Of a stretch of 64,000 bases of DNA, positions 23,840 to 36,587 are shown one piece after another; within the stretch, counting starts at the first letter, position 1; the number at the start of each line of letters is the position of its first letter. This stretch comes from Asterella californica (taxonomy: Eukaryota > Streptophyta > Marchantiopsida > Marchantiales > Aytoniaceae), in NCBI GenBank assembly GCA_036924285.1, contig JAYKYS010000002.1:6820001-6884000 (forward strand). The letters run 5' to 3'. The notes beneath the pieces were generated by a model. It had not been told where the DNA came from, made no database searches, and saw only the letters and a list, made by a program, of their open reading frames with translations. The position numbers and the translations under genes were made by a program.

Positions 23840-25798
23840 ATGTCGATGCATCCTCGAGGGTTGGTGTTACCGGCAGCAGAGTTGACCGAGGCCAAACCCT
23901 TCATCAAGGAGTTGGGTCTCGACTTCTTCCTGTGGAATTGGAACCTCGTCGACCAGGGTCTTCTAGAGGAGGTTTGGACAGCATTACGGCCCCGCAACTG
24001 TGGACCTGCGAAGGCAGGAGTAGCGAGGAAGACCATCTTCTTGGACAACAGAATGGTGAAGTAGGGCTTTCCACCGAACAGAAGCAGAGAACAAGGGGTA
24101 CGAATTGGAGAAGAAGATCCTACCCATGATCTCGGGGAAGTGGCATGTGCATGGAAGCACAACTTGTCTCTTTCTGGAGGACAGACAGAGAAGAAACGGG
24201 TGGAAGGTCAAAGCTTATCGGGAGCCGCAGAAGCGCCTTCTGACGAAGCTGTTCCTTCATCTCTTCTCCAAGGAGAAGGCACAGAAGACGAGGTACCTTG
24301 AAGATCAAGACGTGGAATTCTTGGAAGCCATTTGGGAAAGGTTATCCATCAACTGGGGTGCGTTCTTCCACGCATATGTGCAGACAGAGTTGGTGTACTT
24401 AGGCACCTCGGCAGGAGGACATCTTACTCCGTTCTTCTGTTACCTGGGGGAAGCCAAGGGGGATCTAACGGAAGATCAGTTGGCGAGATATGGGCCAACG
24501 GGACAGCACGAGATGAAAGAGGAGACCTCGGAGGAAGACGACCGAGCAACAGCAATGACTCCTCCTCCCACTCTGATGTCGCAGATGAGGCCAAGTACTC
24601 ATCAGAAGACGCTTCTAGTGAGAGAAGACGACTCCAATGGGTCGGAAGACGCGACACCACCAAGGAAGATGGGTCCTAGGAGTGTACTTAGGAAGACCAC
24701 CTCCTTCTCGATCATTGATTCTGGATCGGAGTCCGACTCACAGGAGGAGCCATTGAGTACCCGAGCTGCACAGAAGACCGCTTCTGCAACACCAGGGAGT
24801 CTTCCGAGGACTTCAGAAGATGAAGGTTGGATGGACACTCCTACTGCGATGCGAGGAAGCGCAGTAAAGAGGACCGCTTCTGCCATGGGGAGAGATTTTC
24901 CACCCCGGAAGATGAGAAGAGTAGCTTCTTCCCGTGCGCAGAAACAGAAGACCATAGTGGTGGAAGAGACATCCTTGCCTCTGGAAGACAAGGAAGGCAC
25001 CTCCGATCGAATCGTGAGGATGAGTCTGTCTTCCACGAGAAGAAGACTGGAGGAGTTCAGTGACTTCTTCCACTCAGAGATCCAACCAGCTATGGAGTTG
25101 CTAGAGAAGAGAGCGGTGGCTCAGGAGAAGCCACTACAGCCTGGATTCGGTCTGCGCACCCCTGATGCGGCAGGAAGAAGACCAGAAGAAGGTAGAAGCG
25201 CTGGAAGCCAACTTCCGCATCACGGAGAAGCTCGCAGCGAAGTACAAGGCGGAAGCAACCGCTTCTGTCAAGGAGTTAGCGCAGTTGAAGAAGAGCAACC
25301 AGGAGTTGCAAGCGCGTTTACAGCAGCGTGACTAGGAGGTTCCGCGAGTGCGGGATAAGATCACCACCCTTGCAGAGGAGAAGACGACATGGAAGACACT
25401 GCGGGAAGCCGTAGAAGTGCAGACTGCAGCCAAGAAGACGCAGCGGGAAGCAGCGGAAGCTCGTGCGCAGGGGATGGTAGCTCAATCGGTGGAAGCACTT
25501 CAGAAGAAGTTTAACTTCACCGCGGGTAGGAAGCTTCTTATCTTAGCTAGAGAATGGGACGACGAGTCCAGAGCGATGTTGATAGAGTGCAAGGAGAGCA
25601 TGTTCCGGTACTTGGATCGGCAGATAGAGGGAGTGAGGACACTCTATGGTCTTCCCTTGATTCCGCCATCCGTAACTGCATCTTCCCAAGTCCCAGCACC
25701 ATCGACCGGATCAGACTTGGAGAAGGAGGAGTTCGACCTCGCGGTTCACTTGGTAGTGACAGCGTTGGAAGCTGAGAAGACTCCGGAAGAAGCCCCGG
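23840..25798 (+). pseudogene. Y1 gene: coiled-coil Gag-like or 'plant transposon protein', broken
   Basis: The frame opens with MSMHPRGLVLPAAEL at 23840 and breaks by a frameshift near 24050. It resumes at 24105-25331 and 25348 onward with another frameshift and a stop, then is cut by Z at 25799; the remainder lies at 36588-36905. The order of parts matches Y2: a globular N-terminal region (INWGAFFHAYVQTEL, GGHLTPFFCYLG), a Ser/Asp/Glu-rich linker (SGSESDSQEE), a basic patch (PPRKMRRVASSRAQK), a Glu/Lys/Gln coiled coil, and a C-terminal EEFDLAVHLVVTALE segment. The N-terminal part is reminiscent of the 'putative plant transposon protein' domain of non-autonomous LTR elements; that is inference. 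No zinc knuckle, protease or RT is present. Confidence 0.7.
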
Positions 25799-28194
25799 TA
25801 TCGTATAACGTGTTTTTCTGTCTAGGAATACACGGGGTATATGGCTGTGTAGAGGTATGTGGATTGACAAGGTTGGATCTAGATCTGGATGTTTCCACTC
25901 AAATGTTTCACTATCTACTCTTCTAGCCTGAGTGACCTTGTATCCGCTCGTCTCAAGTTTAAAGCTTGCTACGATCCAAGGTTACGTATAGGTTGCATAA
26001 ACTTGTGTTACAAACAGATCTTTTGTATTCTAACTAAAAATACTCAGATCTGTATTATCTAACTGAAGTTATTCATCTATATCACTGGAAGCCTGACTTC
26101 TGAATAGCTCCCCAGCGACGCTAACTGGTCATCAATCCCAACTATCACAACTTCATAGTACAATCAGAAGATACTAAGATCACTCAATCAACTTGATAGA
26201 GTATCGATACAACTTGCTGTACACCCTGGTCTATCAAGTATTCCAGCAAGGTAAAACATGCATACTCCAAAACACTATTCAGATCTCAATATAGCACCAA
26301 AGGCGGTAGTACCTGGCATCTCCGAGAACCCAAACAGCGGCTTAAGACTCATGGTGGCTCTGTTCTCCTTCATCATCAAGAGCTGAAATCAGCCCCACAC
26401 CTTCCAATGTCGAGTTGTATGCAGGTATGGCAGTTTCAGCAACAAACTCCTCTCCAAATTGCTCGAAAATGATCAAATTGACAATAGATGATACCGAAAA
26501 ACCCAAAACTGCTAATAACAGAAGTATTTTCAAACTTTGAGACCTCAGTCCTTCCAAACCACTCGACCAATGATGATCAAACTTCACAAGAAGCTTGATT
26601 GGACCATTCACTCCTACCCTGAACAATTTTCAGGTCGAAATCTCAAACCAATTCTCAGATATGGATCAAACCGTAATCTGTGCTAACTTCAGAGCTTTAC
26701 AGACCCAGGTACATTTGATCCAAGATTCTGAACAAACTACTTGACCATTTGAGGTGAAACTTCCCAAGTATCTTACTGATAAGACATTCTTCAATCCTGG
26801 AAAGTTTCACTCAGAAATTCGACTCCGATCTTAAGCAATAGCAAACTATCCATGGCTATCACAGTTCCCTGTCCTCGTCTTATCCCATCTGCACTTCTCA
26901 ACTTCATTCGGTCAGTTCAGAATCCAAATCAATCAAGAACCTGACGAAATTGATATCAAAATGACCAGCACGTCGTCAGCTCTCCAACCCAACAGACAGC
27001 TCCTCAAAACTCTTAGCGAGTCTCTCGGAACAACCAGAAATGTAGCGGTAGGTCCGAATTGCACCCCCTTCCACTCAATCGATCATAACGCGCTCATACT
27101 TCCATCAAATCGACCGATTCTTCAGCCTGGATTGTAGCTCCGGTCGAGAGCTCTCCAATCATACCCTTCGTTTTGCGAATGGACCTCCGAAGCCTCCAGA
27201 AACCACAGAAACGTCGCGAGGATCAGCTAGAACACCATTGGTCCAAAAGTGGACCAATAAGAGCAAAAAGAGCTTTACTTTTTGTCTTTTCTCCTCTTAA
27301 CTTTTCCCTTAGAACGAATTTTTACTCTCCAAGGAGACACAAGACATCAACAAGACTCTAAGACCTCAAAAATCCTTCAGATATGTCGATGGATTCTTCG
27401 CGGTCCGTAACTACACAGAAGCGCTCAACCAGAATGAAACCAGTGAGCCGCAGACTAATACAACGTCAATATTACAACCTGGAAACGTTCTACAATAAAA
27501 GGTACGACAAAAGAAAATGGTGAAGCTATCACTCGATTGTAATATTCTTGCCCGAAGTTTCTCACGATCCAAGCCCCATGATTGATCTTCGGTCTGCAAT
27601 GGCACCGGACATCGATCCAAAGATTGAAAGGAACGTTCGATGGATAGTTGAGATCCATTGTTCCTCACAACAAAATGTACACCGTCATATCTCAAGTCTC
27701 TCCGTATGTTACGATTGGAAGGATCACCGGAAGTTGTAACTCCATCACCCTCCTCATGAACTCATCACCAAAGTACGCAACTAACCACTGTCGAAAGTGA
27801 TCGCGGTGTATGCAATGAAGCTTGATGTGAAACGGATTCGGGAAAGGAAGATCCGGAGCCGGTAACACACCTCCGTCCATAACCACCACTCCTGCAGTTC
27901 CTCACTCCTCCATGCAGACCACCGAGAACCCTTACGAATCACCCGTTGAGAGAGAATGTCGTATGAACCTTCGACCCACCAATTTATACACAAATGCGAC
28001 GACAAGGACCACTAAAGTGAACGCGCACAGATCGATGACTTGGCACGTTCCACTACCGTGCGATCACTTAAACAGATAATCACAAACGTGGCACTCATCA
28101 CACCGTTCGGCGAGTTACGCGATACGGTTCACGAAACACGGAAAAGAAACACAACATAGGTTACACAGGAATTTCACACAGGAGCCGAACCACA
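25799..28194 (-). repeat. Z 3' LTR (left on plus strand)
   Basis: 2396 bp, long for a gypsy LTR. On the minus strand it begins TGTGGTTCGGC and ends ACGATA rather than the canonical CA. It contains a 94-codon open frame (26342-26626, minus) with one hydrophobic stretch. The frame is conserved in the other LTR, but that is expected from LTR identity. Confidence 0.9.
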
Positions 28195-28265
28195 ACACGA
28201 CATCCACCCCTTCTAAACCTGCGCATCCTCTGATATGCGCCAACACTCACAAGTTGTGGTCGGCA

Positions 28266-28796
28266 TCACACTATATCTTCATCTTCTTCACTGATGTTGT
28301 CGTTAGCAATATCTTCGTCATCCAAATCTTCTCCGTCATCATCCAAGATATCAAACTCAGCTCCGACTTCCTCCATGCTTATCCCTTCATCTCGCTTCTT
28401 GAAGAGTTTCACACGCTTGCCTGCAATGGGAACCTTGAGCTCTGCCCCATCAAGCTCTCTTAGTGAATATGTGGCATTGTCAAGCACGACAAGAACCACA
28501 TACGGACCAAATCATCGCTTAGAGAATTTTCTAAGCGCACTGTGTTGGTTGTCCAAGCTACTATCGTAGACCAACACCCAATCTCCTTCTTTAATCTCCT
28601 TCGGCCTTAATCGATGACGCTTATCGAATCTATCTTTGTTTCTCAAGCGCGCCTCTTTCAGCTTCTCCAATGCAATCTCTACATCTTCAGGTCTTCTCTC
28701 TAGTTGACGGATTCGGACAGCAAGAAGATCTTCTGTAGACATACCATCCTCCCAAGGTAGAACACTCCAAGTGGGTATGTGCTCCTCAATGGGCAT
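28266..28796 (-). pseudogene. Z integrase C-terminal end
   Basis: Two frames, 28512-28796 and 28266-28499, are separated by an in-frame TGA where gypsy integrases have Trp (in R-W-x-G-P). Features are KEGDWVLVYDSS and then YSLRELDGAELKVPIAGKRV, the GPY/F-like module, and an acidic tail (DDDGEDLDDED). No chromodomain follows. It continues from the integrase core after a TAG at about 28803. Confidence 0.8.
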
Positions 28797-28805
28797 GATA
28801 GGTTT

Positions 28806-29972
28806 CTACCCCTGCATCAACTCTGCCGGCATATATCCCGTAACTGAACTATGAGTCGAACGATCAGCCCATAATGCAAACGGAAGAAATCTTGGCCATT
28901 CTCTTGCCCTCCCCTTGCAAGCTTTCACAATAGCTTTCACAATAGGAGGATGACCACGTTCACTCTTCGCATTACCTTCCGGATTGTAGGCTGTGGTGAG
29001 AGCTAACTTCACACCACACCTCTTGAAGAACGCTTTAGCCTCATCATTGTTCAGCTCCCCTCGATCAGCCGTGATCTTCCCAACACAACCATATCTACAA
29101 ATCACATCTTCCAACAAGAATTTGCAGACTCCCTCTGTGGATTTTGTCCGTAAGGCTCGCCCTTCCACTTGGTTGGACAAATCCTCACGTGCCAAAACTA
29201 AGTAACGCATCTGCCATATACCAACTGGCATAATAACAAGATCTACTACCCACTTATAATGCATTGCAAGTGGATAAGTAGGATGTAACCCATCTCGATG
29301 CCGAATTCCTGAATACTCTTGACAAGTTTGGCATGTCTCCACAAATTGAACTACATCTCTATGCATGTTACGCCACCAATATCTCTCCTTCAGCTTTGTA
29401 AAGGTGGCATAAATACCTCTATGTCCTGCCCACAAGCTCTCATGAAACTCCTGCATGAGTAACTTCTGCATGTCAACCTTGCACACAACCCTTTGTGACA
29501 TCTTACCACCTTGCTTAGCATGTTTCCACAAATAACCACCTTGTAGCAAGTAGTTATAAGCCTTCCTCCTGATTTGTTTAAAGTGAGCATCACTCCATCC
29601 TGGCTGTCTAGTCAACAGGCTTAGATAGCGTCTTATGTCTATCCATTCTCCTTCATATAGCTCCTCCATGAACGGTTTCGAATGCTCACTCTCACCTCCT
29701 TGAGCTCTACAGAAAACAGTAGTACCAACGTCTTCTGTATCTTCTATCATCTCCTCCTCATCCTCATACCTCGCACGAGATAACATATCAGTTACTGGAT
29801 TGTTCTTCCCCGATATGTGTGGGAACTCAGGATTTAAGGACTTGATGTAAGCAATCCAGCGTAGCATAGCAATATCAGGAGTGTTACAGTTTGTAATCAT
29901 CCCTAATAATGGTAAACAATCTGTTTCTACTATTACTGGCGCTCCAATCAAATAGTCCTTTTCAGCTTTCAT
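28806..29972 (-). pseudogene. Z RNase H C-terminal part plus integrase
   Basis: 388 codons: the end of RNase H (TDCLPLLGMI, SGKNNPVTDMLSRA), the H2C2 zinc-binding region (ending CQTCQ), and the integrase core with first Asp in WVVDLV, second in TADRGE and Glu in NAKSERGH. It is separated from the upstream RT frame by a TGA where the motif expects Trp (KREL-W-GVV), and from the downstream part by TAG. Typical gypsy order. Confidence 0.88.
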
Positions 29973-29987
29973 AGCTGTAACTACTCC

Positions 29988-32089
29988 TCATAACTCTCTC
30001 TTCACTTGAGGATAGTTTCTATGTCGCTCACTCAACACTTTTGCTCCAAATCTGACTGCAAACCGATTCTCTTCTTCATCATCTTGTCCTACTGCCCATC
30101 CAATGACTATCGGACTAGTATCAACAGTAAGTATCACTGGTTTGCTATTCTCGTAGCTCACACGACGAAGTACAAGTGGAGAAGATAACAACTGCTTCAA
30201 TCTCTGAATCACCTCAGTATGCCGCTCCTCCCATGCAAACCTCTTGTGCTTTCTCAACAGATCGTAAAGAGGATCAGCCACATGTGCAAAATGTGGAATC
30301 CACACATGATAGAAGACACAAGCTCCAAGAAACCTTCTCACCTCTGTTGTTGAACCACAAGTATCCTTCATCCGTCGTATAGCATCCACTTTACCAAGAT
30401 CAGGCTTGCGTCCAAACCATCCACATAGATGCCTCACAATCACAACTTCTCGCACTCCAAATGAAGACTTAGCACCTGATAGTGTCAAGTGCGTCTCTTC
30501 AAGTCGTGATAAGATTTTATCACAATCTGAAATGTGATCAGCAACAAAGTTTCTACACCCCTTCTGATCCATTGTCTCATCTTTCTCCTCCTCAACGCAT
30601 CCCTTAATTGGAATGTCATCCAAGAAAGGCCTGGTCTTCTCAGGAATGAACTCATGGAGAACCTTGTTCATCCCGTTCATCATGTGAGCTACCGAGTTTG
30701 TTGCTCCTTGTGGTAGTGTGCACATTCTGACCAACCCCAACGGTGTCCTCATGGTGGTGATATCTCTACTCTGTTCAGCAAGTTGAAACTGATCGTATCC
30801 AGAGTAAAGATCTCTTATAGAGTAAATAGCCCTCCTAGCAAACGCTTCAGCAAACTCTCCGACGATAGGTCCTATGCTTGTATTTCTGATGGTCACTTGG
30901 TTCACAGGTTGCATATCTTGGATGAACCATAATGCACCACTCTTCTTTGGTACTGTAAACCAACGACTAGAGTATGGTGCAAACGATGGTTCCAAGATCT
31001 TCATCTGCATCTTCTCCTTCAAGAGCTCTATGAGTTTTGGTAGATGCGCTCTAGGTACAGGAATTGGCCTCAAGTCCCAAGGAGCATGTGGAACTGTGAA
31101 TATGATCATTGGTGCCACAATGCTAGGATCTACACATCCGATTTCTGAGGCTTCAAAAGCAAAAGCTTTCCCGTGCCTAGTTAACATCTCCCTAAACCTA
31201 TTCTCCTCTACAGGCAAAAGAAAATCTACAGAACCAACCTTCAACTCCTTGAGCGTAGCTTCAGTGAACTTGTGACCGACCCGGCTAAGATCTCTCAAGC
31301 TTTTCTCCTTCGAAGATTGTTGGATTCGCTGGTTAGAATCACTAGGTAATGGCTGAGCAACAGGTTTTACCTTCTTGTCTACCGTTTTGTACCTAGTATC
31401 AACTCTAACTTCATGATCTACGAATGACTCTATAGTTGTATAGAGCTCCCTAGAGTGCACTTCCACCACATGATCCTCATCTTCTTGCTCATGCATAGCA
31501 AGCTCATCGATGAAATCTCCCAATCCTAACTCCAAATAAACACCTTCTATCTTATCATCCTCTTCAAGCACACCAACTCTCTTTAGGTCTTTTTCAGTTT
31601 TTCGCACAACCTTCTGCTCCCACTTCTGCAAGTCAGCAAGTTGTGTATGTGTAGCAAATCCACTCCTAGAAAATCTCACAACTCCTGTACAAAAAACACT
31701 TTCTTTCTCTAGCGAGAGTACCTTCTCCAGTGTACCACTATGTCCTCGCTCTATAGCAGTACTTGTCAAAAATCCTTGAACTCCTCCGTGACCTTAGGCA
31801 AAGAGCCACCCCTTAGATAATCTCTGTTCCGCTCGTGGTTTGCTGATATAGTTAGAAACTGTACCGCTCTCTTGCCATCCTGACTTCTGATCCGCGCATA
31901 AGCAGATCCATCATCCAAAACCTTGGTCTCCATCCTCACAGCTGTAATGTAAGGTTGACCGAGTATCACCGGGTATGATGTACTATCTTGAACAAAGAAG
32001 TTTTGTTCAATAGTTACATCTCCCACCTTTACTTTCACATCAGGACAAGCTCCATAGAGTTCTCCTCGTGTGTTGTTCTGATCATCCAA
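29988..32089 (-). pseudogene. Z protease C-terminal part, reverse transcriptase and RNase H
   Basis: The 593-codon frame 29988-31769 carries RT: SRWFTVPKKSGALWFIQDMQ, DLYSGYDQFQLA, PQGATNSVAHMM and the catalytic RPFLDDIPIKG, where the usual Y/F-x-D-D reads FLDD. Then comes RNase H, starting at ILTVDTSPIVIGWA. The overlapping frame 31766-32089 is the end of the protease domain (YPVILGQPYI). The different frames of protease and RT suggest either a frameshift mutation or a programmed frame change; the other breaks favour mutation. Confidence 0.88.
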
Positions 32090-33433
32090 CCATGATCTAT
32101 ATCAACAGGCCATCCACCTTGCTTGTAGATGTCCTTAGAGACAATATTGATCTCCGATCCATGATCAATGAGAGCAACCACCGGATCTGTCATCTCTCCT
32201 ACCTTCACTAAGGCTTCGGTAGTAGCTCTAGCCCAATGTCCTCTAGTGTAATGACTAGGGACCTTGTCATCGTTATCATCCTCAAACCGAACCTTGCGGT
32301 TGATGCAGCATTGAGCTAGTTCTAACTCTTCCTCTCTTGATATCCTTGTGTCTAATGCATTAGACACAGCGGTTTCTCCTACCAATTGCCTTTTTCGTTT
32401 TATGGTGTCAATAATGACATCATGAAACTCCCTCTTGGCAATCCCAAGGATCTCTCGCAAGGTAAACTCGATCTTGGCATTGAGTACTCTCTCTTCTAGT
32501 ACTCCTTTCAGATCCGTAGCAGCTTCAATATCAGACTGAAGCTTGTATGAAGGAGATTTACCTTTCTCTTTACCTCTGCTCTTCTCTGACTTCTCAGGAG
32601 TAGAGGATATGACCTCTTCCATAGTCTCCTCTGGTAGAGACATGATCTCCGGTCTGAACTTTTCTCCTCTTGTTTGCCTCTTGAGAGCTGTTCTCTCTTC
32701 GCTAGGGCCTGCTTCATCTTGTTTGCGCTTCTCCTCCATGAGAGCCTCATGTTGACTCTTCGCCAAATAAGCGTGAACAGACATTGTATCCACGGGATCA
32801 TCCCATCCAGTAGCACCCCTGATTGCCGTGGCTGTTCTGAGCAACTCCTCTCTTGCCATTTTTCCCCTTTTGTTCGTGCTTACCGCATGGCTCCACATAT
32901 CAAGAGTATCTCCATCCTTCTTAGAAGCACTTCTTTCTCGTACTACCTCAACTCCATAAGTAGCAGCTTCTACCGACGCAGTAGCATGTTGAGATAGATA
33001 CTCCTCTAATACTTGCTTCATTCCTCCTTTCCCGAAGTTGGTTCTAAGAATCTCTCCATTATCCTTCAGAGCAATCTTTCCTTCCTTCCAATAGACTACT
33101 CCATCTCGTAGAGTTTTGGCAAAATCACCACTCTCTTCGAGCATGATCAGAACTATCACACCAAATGCATCTCTGTACATAATCTTGCTTAGGAGCAAGT
33201 CTGGTATCATGTGCTCCTCCCTTCTCTTCCAACCTTGCTAACTTGATCTGCAAGTCCCTCATCCCTTTTACCAACTCTTCCATAGCATCTCTTTGCGGTG
33301 CAACTTTCGGGACAGGAATAGTAGGAAGTGGAACTTGAGATACATGCACAATAAGTGCTTGCACATTGGGTACCATTGGTTGCCTACGAGGTACTATGAT
33401 CGGTGGCGGTCTCTCTTCTTGTCTTACCACCAC
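32035..33433 (-). pseudogene. Z gag C-terminal part with zinc knuckle start and protease
   Basis: Frame 33125-33433 ends in CIWCDSSDHARRE, the start of a CCHC knuckle; the next frame, 32035-33210, takes over with a long charged linker. The retroviral-type aspartic protease signature VALIDHGSEINIVS follows near 32170, with DHG in place of the usual D-S/T-G. A frame change follows at 32035-32089. Confidence 0.75.
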
Positions 33434-33445
33434 CTTTCCTCTTCG

Positions 33446-34138
33446 TTACTCACGTTTGGCAAGTACACTCACTGCTTCAGAGACTTTTCTCCAGTCAGTC
33501 GTGAGTCCGTTGTCTTCCATCCTATCTTCAAGAAGCAGCTCCAACTCCCTTTGTAATTCATTGTTGGCTGCTTGTAGAAACAACTCCACCTTGTCGTTCT
33601 CCAATGTGAGCTTCTCCATCCGAGACAACTGAAGAAATTGTCTCTCATACTCCCGAAATAGCTCTATGACAACAAGCCCTTTGTTGGGTTTGTTTACCCA
33701 CTCCATGAATGACTTCTTAGTCACTCGGTCTGCATCTTCTAAAGAATACTCTTCTTTCAGCTGAAGAGTAAATCCTTCCCACGTAGCACCATGAGATCGG
33801 ATGATGTCTTTCATGTGCTCTCGTAGTTCAGGTACGACAGCAAGCGCAAATATACTCACCATCTCTCTTTCAGGCACCTTGCTCAACTCCATCTCTCGGA
33901 AATAGTACTTTAGGTACTTGGATATGTTCTTCCCGTCAAACTGATCTAGCAATCCCACAACAGATTGCAAGGCTTTAGTAGCCATTGCTTCTTTCCGTTC
34001 AGTGGCTTGCTGTTGTTGCATTACTAATGCAAATGCCTCAAGCAATCGCATATCAGACCGTGAAAGCTTAGTCACCTTTGGAGCCTCTCCAAACATAGAA
34101 GCCTCATCTACGTAATGACCCAACCCTTCAACGTCCAT
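33446..34138 (-). pseudogene. Z gag capsid-like region
   Basis: Begins at the ATG read from 34138 (MDVEGLGHYVDEAS); an open frame extends upstream into the LTR, but without a better start. Features are MQQQQATERKEAMATKAL, QFDGKNISKYLKYYFREMEL and KVPEREMVSIFALAVVPEL. W carries a clear relative (53614-53962). No integrity beyond the frame change at 33440. Confidence 0.75.
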
Positions 34139-34175
34139 GGTGGCAAAACCACGCACGTACCTATCACCCCAGACT

Positions 34176-34193
34176 TTCACGTCGAGTTCACCA
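34176..34193 (-). promoter_or_regulatory. Z primer-binding site
   Basis: TGGTGAACTCGACGTGAA, 2 bases inside the 5' LTR end on the minus strand. It starts with TGG (complement of a tRNA CCA end). The same 18 bases occur in W at 54010-54027. It is not the common tRNA-iMet site (TGGTATCAGAGC); I cannot name the tRNA. Confidence 0.75.
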
Positions 34194-34195
34194 GC

Positions 34196-36587
34196 TATCG
34201 TATAACGTGTTTTTCTGTCTAGGAATACACGGGGTATATGGCTGTGTAGAGGTATGTGGATTGACAAGGTTGGATCTAGATCTGGATGTTTCCACTCAAA
34301 TGTTTCACTATCTACTCTTCTAGCCTGAGTGATCTTGTATCCGCTCGTCTCAAGTTTAAAGCTTGCTACGATCCAAGGTTACGTATAGGTTGCATAAACT
34401 TGTGTTACAAACAGATCTTTTGTATTCTAACTAAAAATACTCAGATCTGTATTATCTAACTGAAGTTATTCATCTATATCACTGGAAGCCTGACTTCTGA
34501 ATAGCTCCCCAGCGACGCTAACTGGCCATCAATCTCAACTATCATAACTTCATAGCACAATCAGAAGATACTAAGATCACTCAATCAACTTGATAGAGTA
34601 TCGATACAACTTGCTGTACACCCTGGTCTATCAAGTATTCCAGCAAGATAAAACATGCATACTCCAAAACACTATTCAGATCTCAATATAGCACCAACGG
34701 CGGTAGTATCTGGCATCTCCGAGAACCCAAACAGCGGCTTAAGACTCATGGTGGCTCCGTTCTCCTTCATCACCAAGAGCTGAAATCAGCCCCACACCTT
34801 CCAATGTCGAGTTGTATGCAGGTATGGCAGTTTCAGCAACAAACTCCTCTCCAAATTGCTCGAAAATGAGCAAATTGACAATAGATGATACCGAAAAACC
34901 TAAAACTGCTAATAACAAAAGTATTTTCAAACTTTGAGACCTCAGTCCTTCCAAACCACTCGACCAATGATGATCAAACTTCACAGGAAGCTTGATTGGA
35001 CCCTTCACTCCTACCCTGAATAATTTTCAGGTCGAAATCTCAAACCAATTCTCAGATATGGATCAAACCGTAATCTGTGCTAACTTTAGAGCTTTACAGA
35101 CCCAGGTACATTTGATCCAAGATTCTGAACAAACTACTTGACCATTTGAGGTGAAACTTCCCAAGTATCTTACTGATAAGACATTCTTCAATCCTGGAAA
35201 GTTTCACTCAGAAATTCGACTCAGATCTTAAGCAATAGCAAACTATCCATGGCTATCACAGTTCGCTGTCCCCGCCTTATCCCATTTGCACTTCTCAACT
35301 TCATTCGGTCAGTTCAGAATCCAAATCGATCAAGAACCTGACGAAATTGACATCAAAATGACCAGCACGTCGTCAGCTCTCCAACCCAACAGACAGCTCC
35401 TCAAAACTCTTCGCGAGTCTCTCGGAACAACCAGAAATGTAGCGGTAGCTTTGAATTGCACCCCCTCCACTCAATCGATCATAACGCACTCATACTTCCA
35501 TCAAATCGACCGATTCTTCAGCCTTGATTGTAGTTCCGGTCGAGAGCTCTCCAACCATACCCTTCGTTTTGCGAATAGACCTCCGAAGCCTCCAGAAACC
35601 ACAGAAACGTCGCGAGGATCATCTAGAACACCATTGGTCCAAAAGTGGACCAATAAGAGCAAAAAGAGCTTTACTTTTTGTCTTTTCTCCTCTTAACTTT
35701 TCCCTTAGAACGAATTTTTACTCTCCAAGGAGACACAAGACATCAACAAGACTCTAAGACCTCAAAAATCCTTCAGATATGTCGATGGATTCTTCGCGGT
35801 CCGTAACTACACAGAAGCGCTCAACCAGAATGAAACCAGTGAGCCGCAGACTAATACAACGTCAATATTACAACCTGGAAACGTTCTACAATAAAAGGTA
35901 CGACAAAAGAAAATGGTGAAGCTATCACTCGATTGTAATATTCTTGCCCGAAGTTTCTCACGATCCAAGCCCCATGATTGATCTTCGGTCTGCAATGACA
36001 CCGGACATCGACCCAAAGATTGAAAGGAACGTTCGATGGATAGTTGAGATCCATTGTTCCTCACAACAAAATGTACACCGTCATATCCCAAGTCTCTCCG
36101 TATGTTACGATTGGAAGGATCACCGGAAGCTGTAACTCCACCACCCTCCCCATGAACTCATCACCAAAGTACGCAACTAACCACTGTCGAAAGTGATCAC
36201 GGTGGATGCAATGAAGCTTGATGTGAAACGGATTCGGGAAAGGAAGATCCGGAGCTTGTAACACACCTCCGTCCATAACCACCACTCCTGCAGTTCCTCA
36301 CTCCTCCATGCAGACCACCGAGAACCCTTACGAATCACCCGTTGAGAGAGAATGTCGTATGAACCTTCGACCCACCAATTTATACACAAATGCGGCGACA
36401 AGGACCACTAAAGTGAACGCGCACAGATCGATGACTTGGCACGTTCCACTACCGTGCGATCACTTAAACAGATAATCACAAACGTGGCACTCATCACACC
36501 GTTCGGCGAGTTACGCGATACGGTTCACGAAACACGGAAAAGAAACACAACATAGGTTACACAAGAATTTCACACAGGAGCCGAACC
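34196..36587 (-). repeat. Z 5' LTR (right on plus strand)
   Basis: 2392 bp, collinear with 25799-28191 with scattered substitutions (for example C/T changes near 34330-34560). It ends GAGCCGAACC directly against Y1 sequence; the last three bases of the other LTR are absent. Confidence 0.9.

Larger units (their letters stand above)
25799..36587 (-). mobile_element. Z: Ty3/gypsy LTR retrotransposon nested in Y1
   Basis: The LTRs are 25799-28194 and 34196-36587 (about 2.39 kb, roughly 98% alike by eye). The coding order on the minus strand is gag, protease, RT, RNase H, integrase, so this is a gypsy-type element. The primer-binding site is at 34176-34193 (TGGTGAACTCGACGTGAA on minus), and a purine tract lies opposite 28201-28213. 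The right-hand LTR lacks the terminal ACA seen at the left, and about 11 bp of Y sequence present in Y2 is missing at that junction. This may explain why no target duplication is seen. The coding region has several stops and frame changes, so the copy is defective. Confidence 0.92.

Noticed and set aside
24424..25073. Minus-strand ORFs opposite the Y1 gene
   Set aside because: The plus frame is the one conserved in Y2; the minus frames follow from GAAGAC/GTCTTC repetition.
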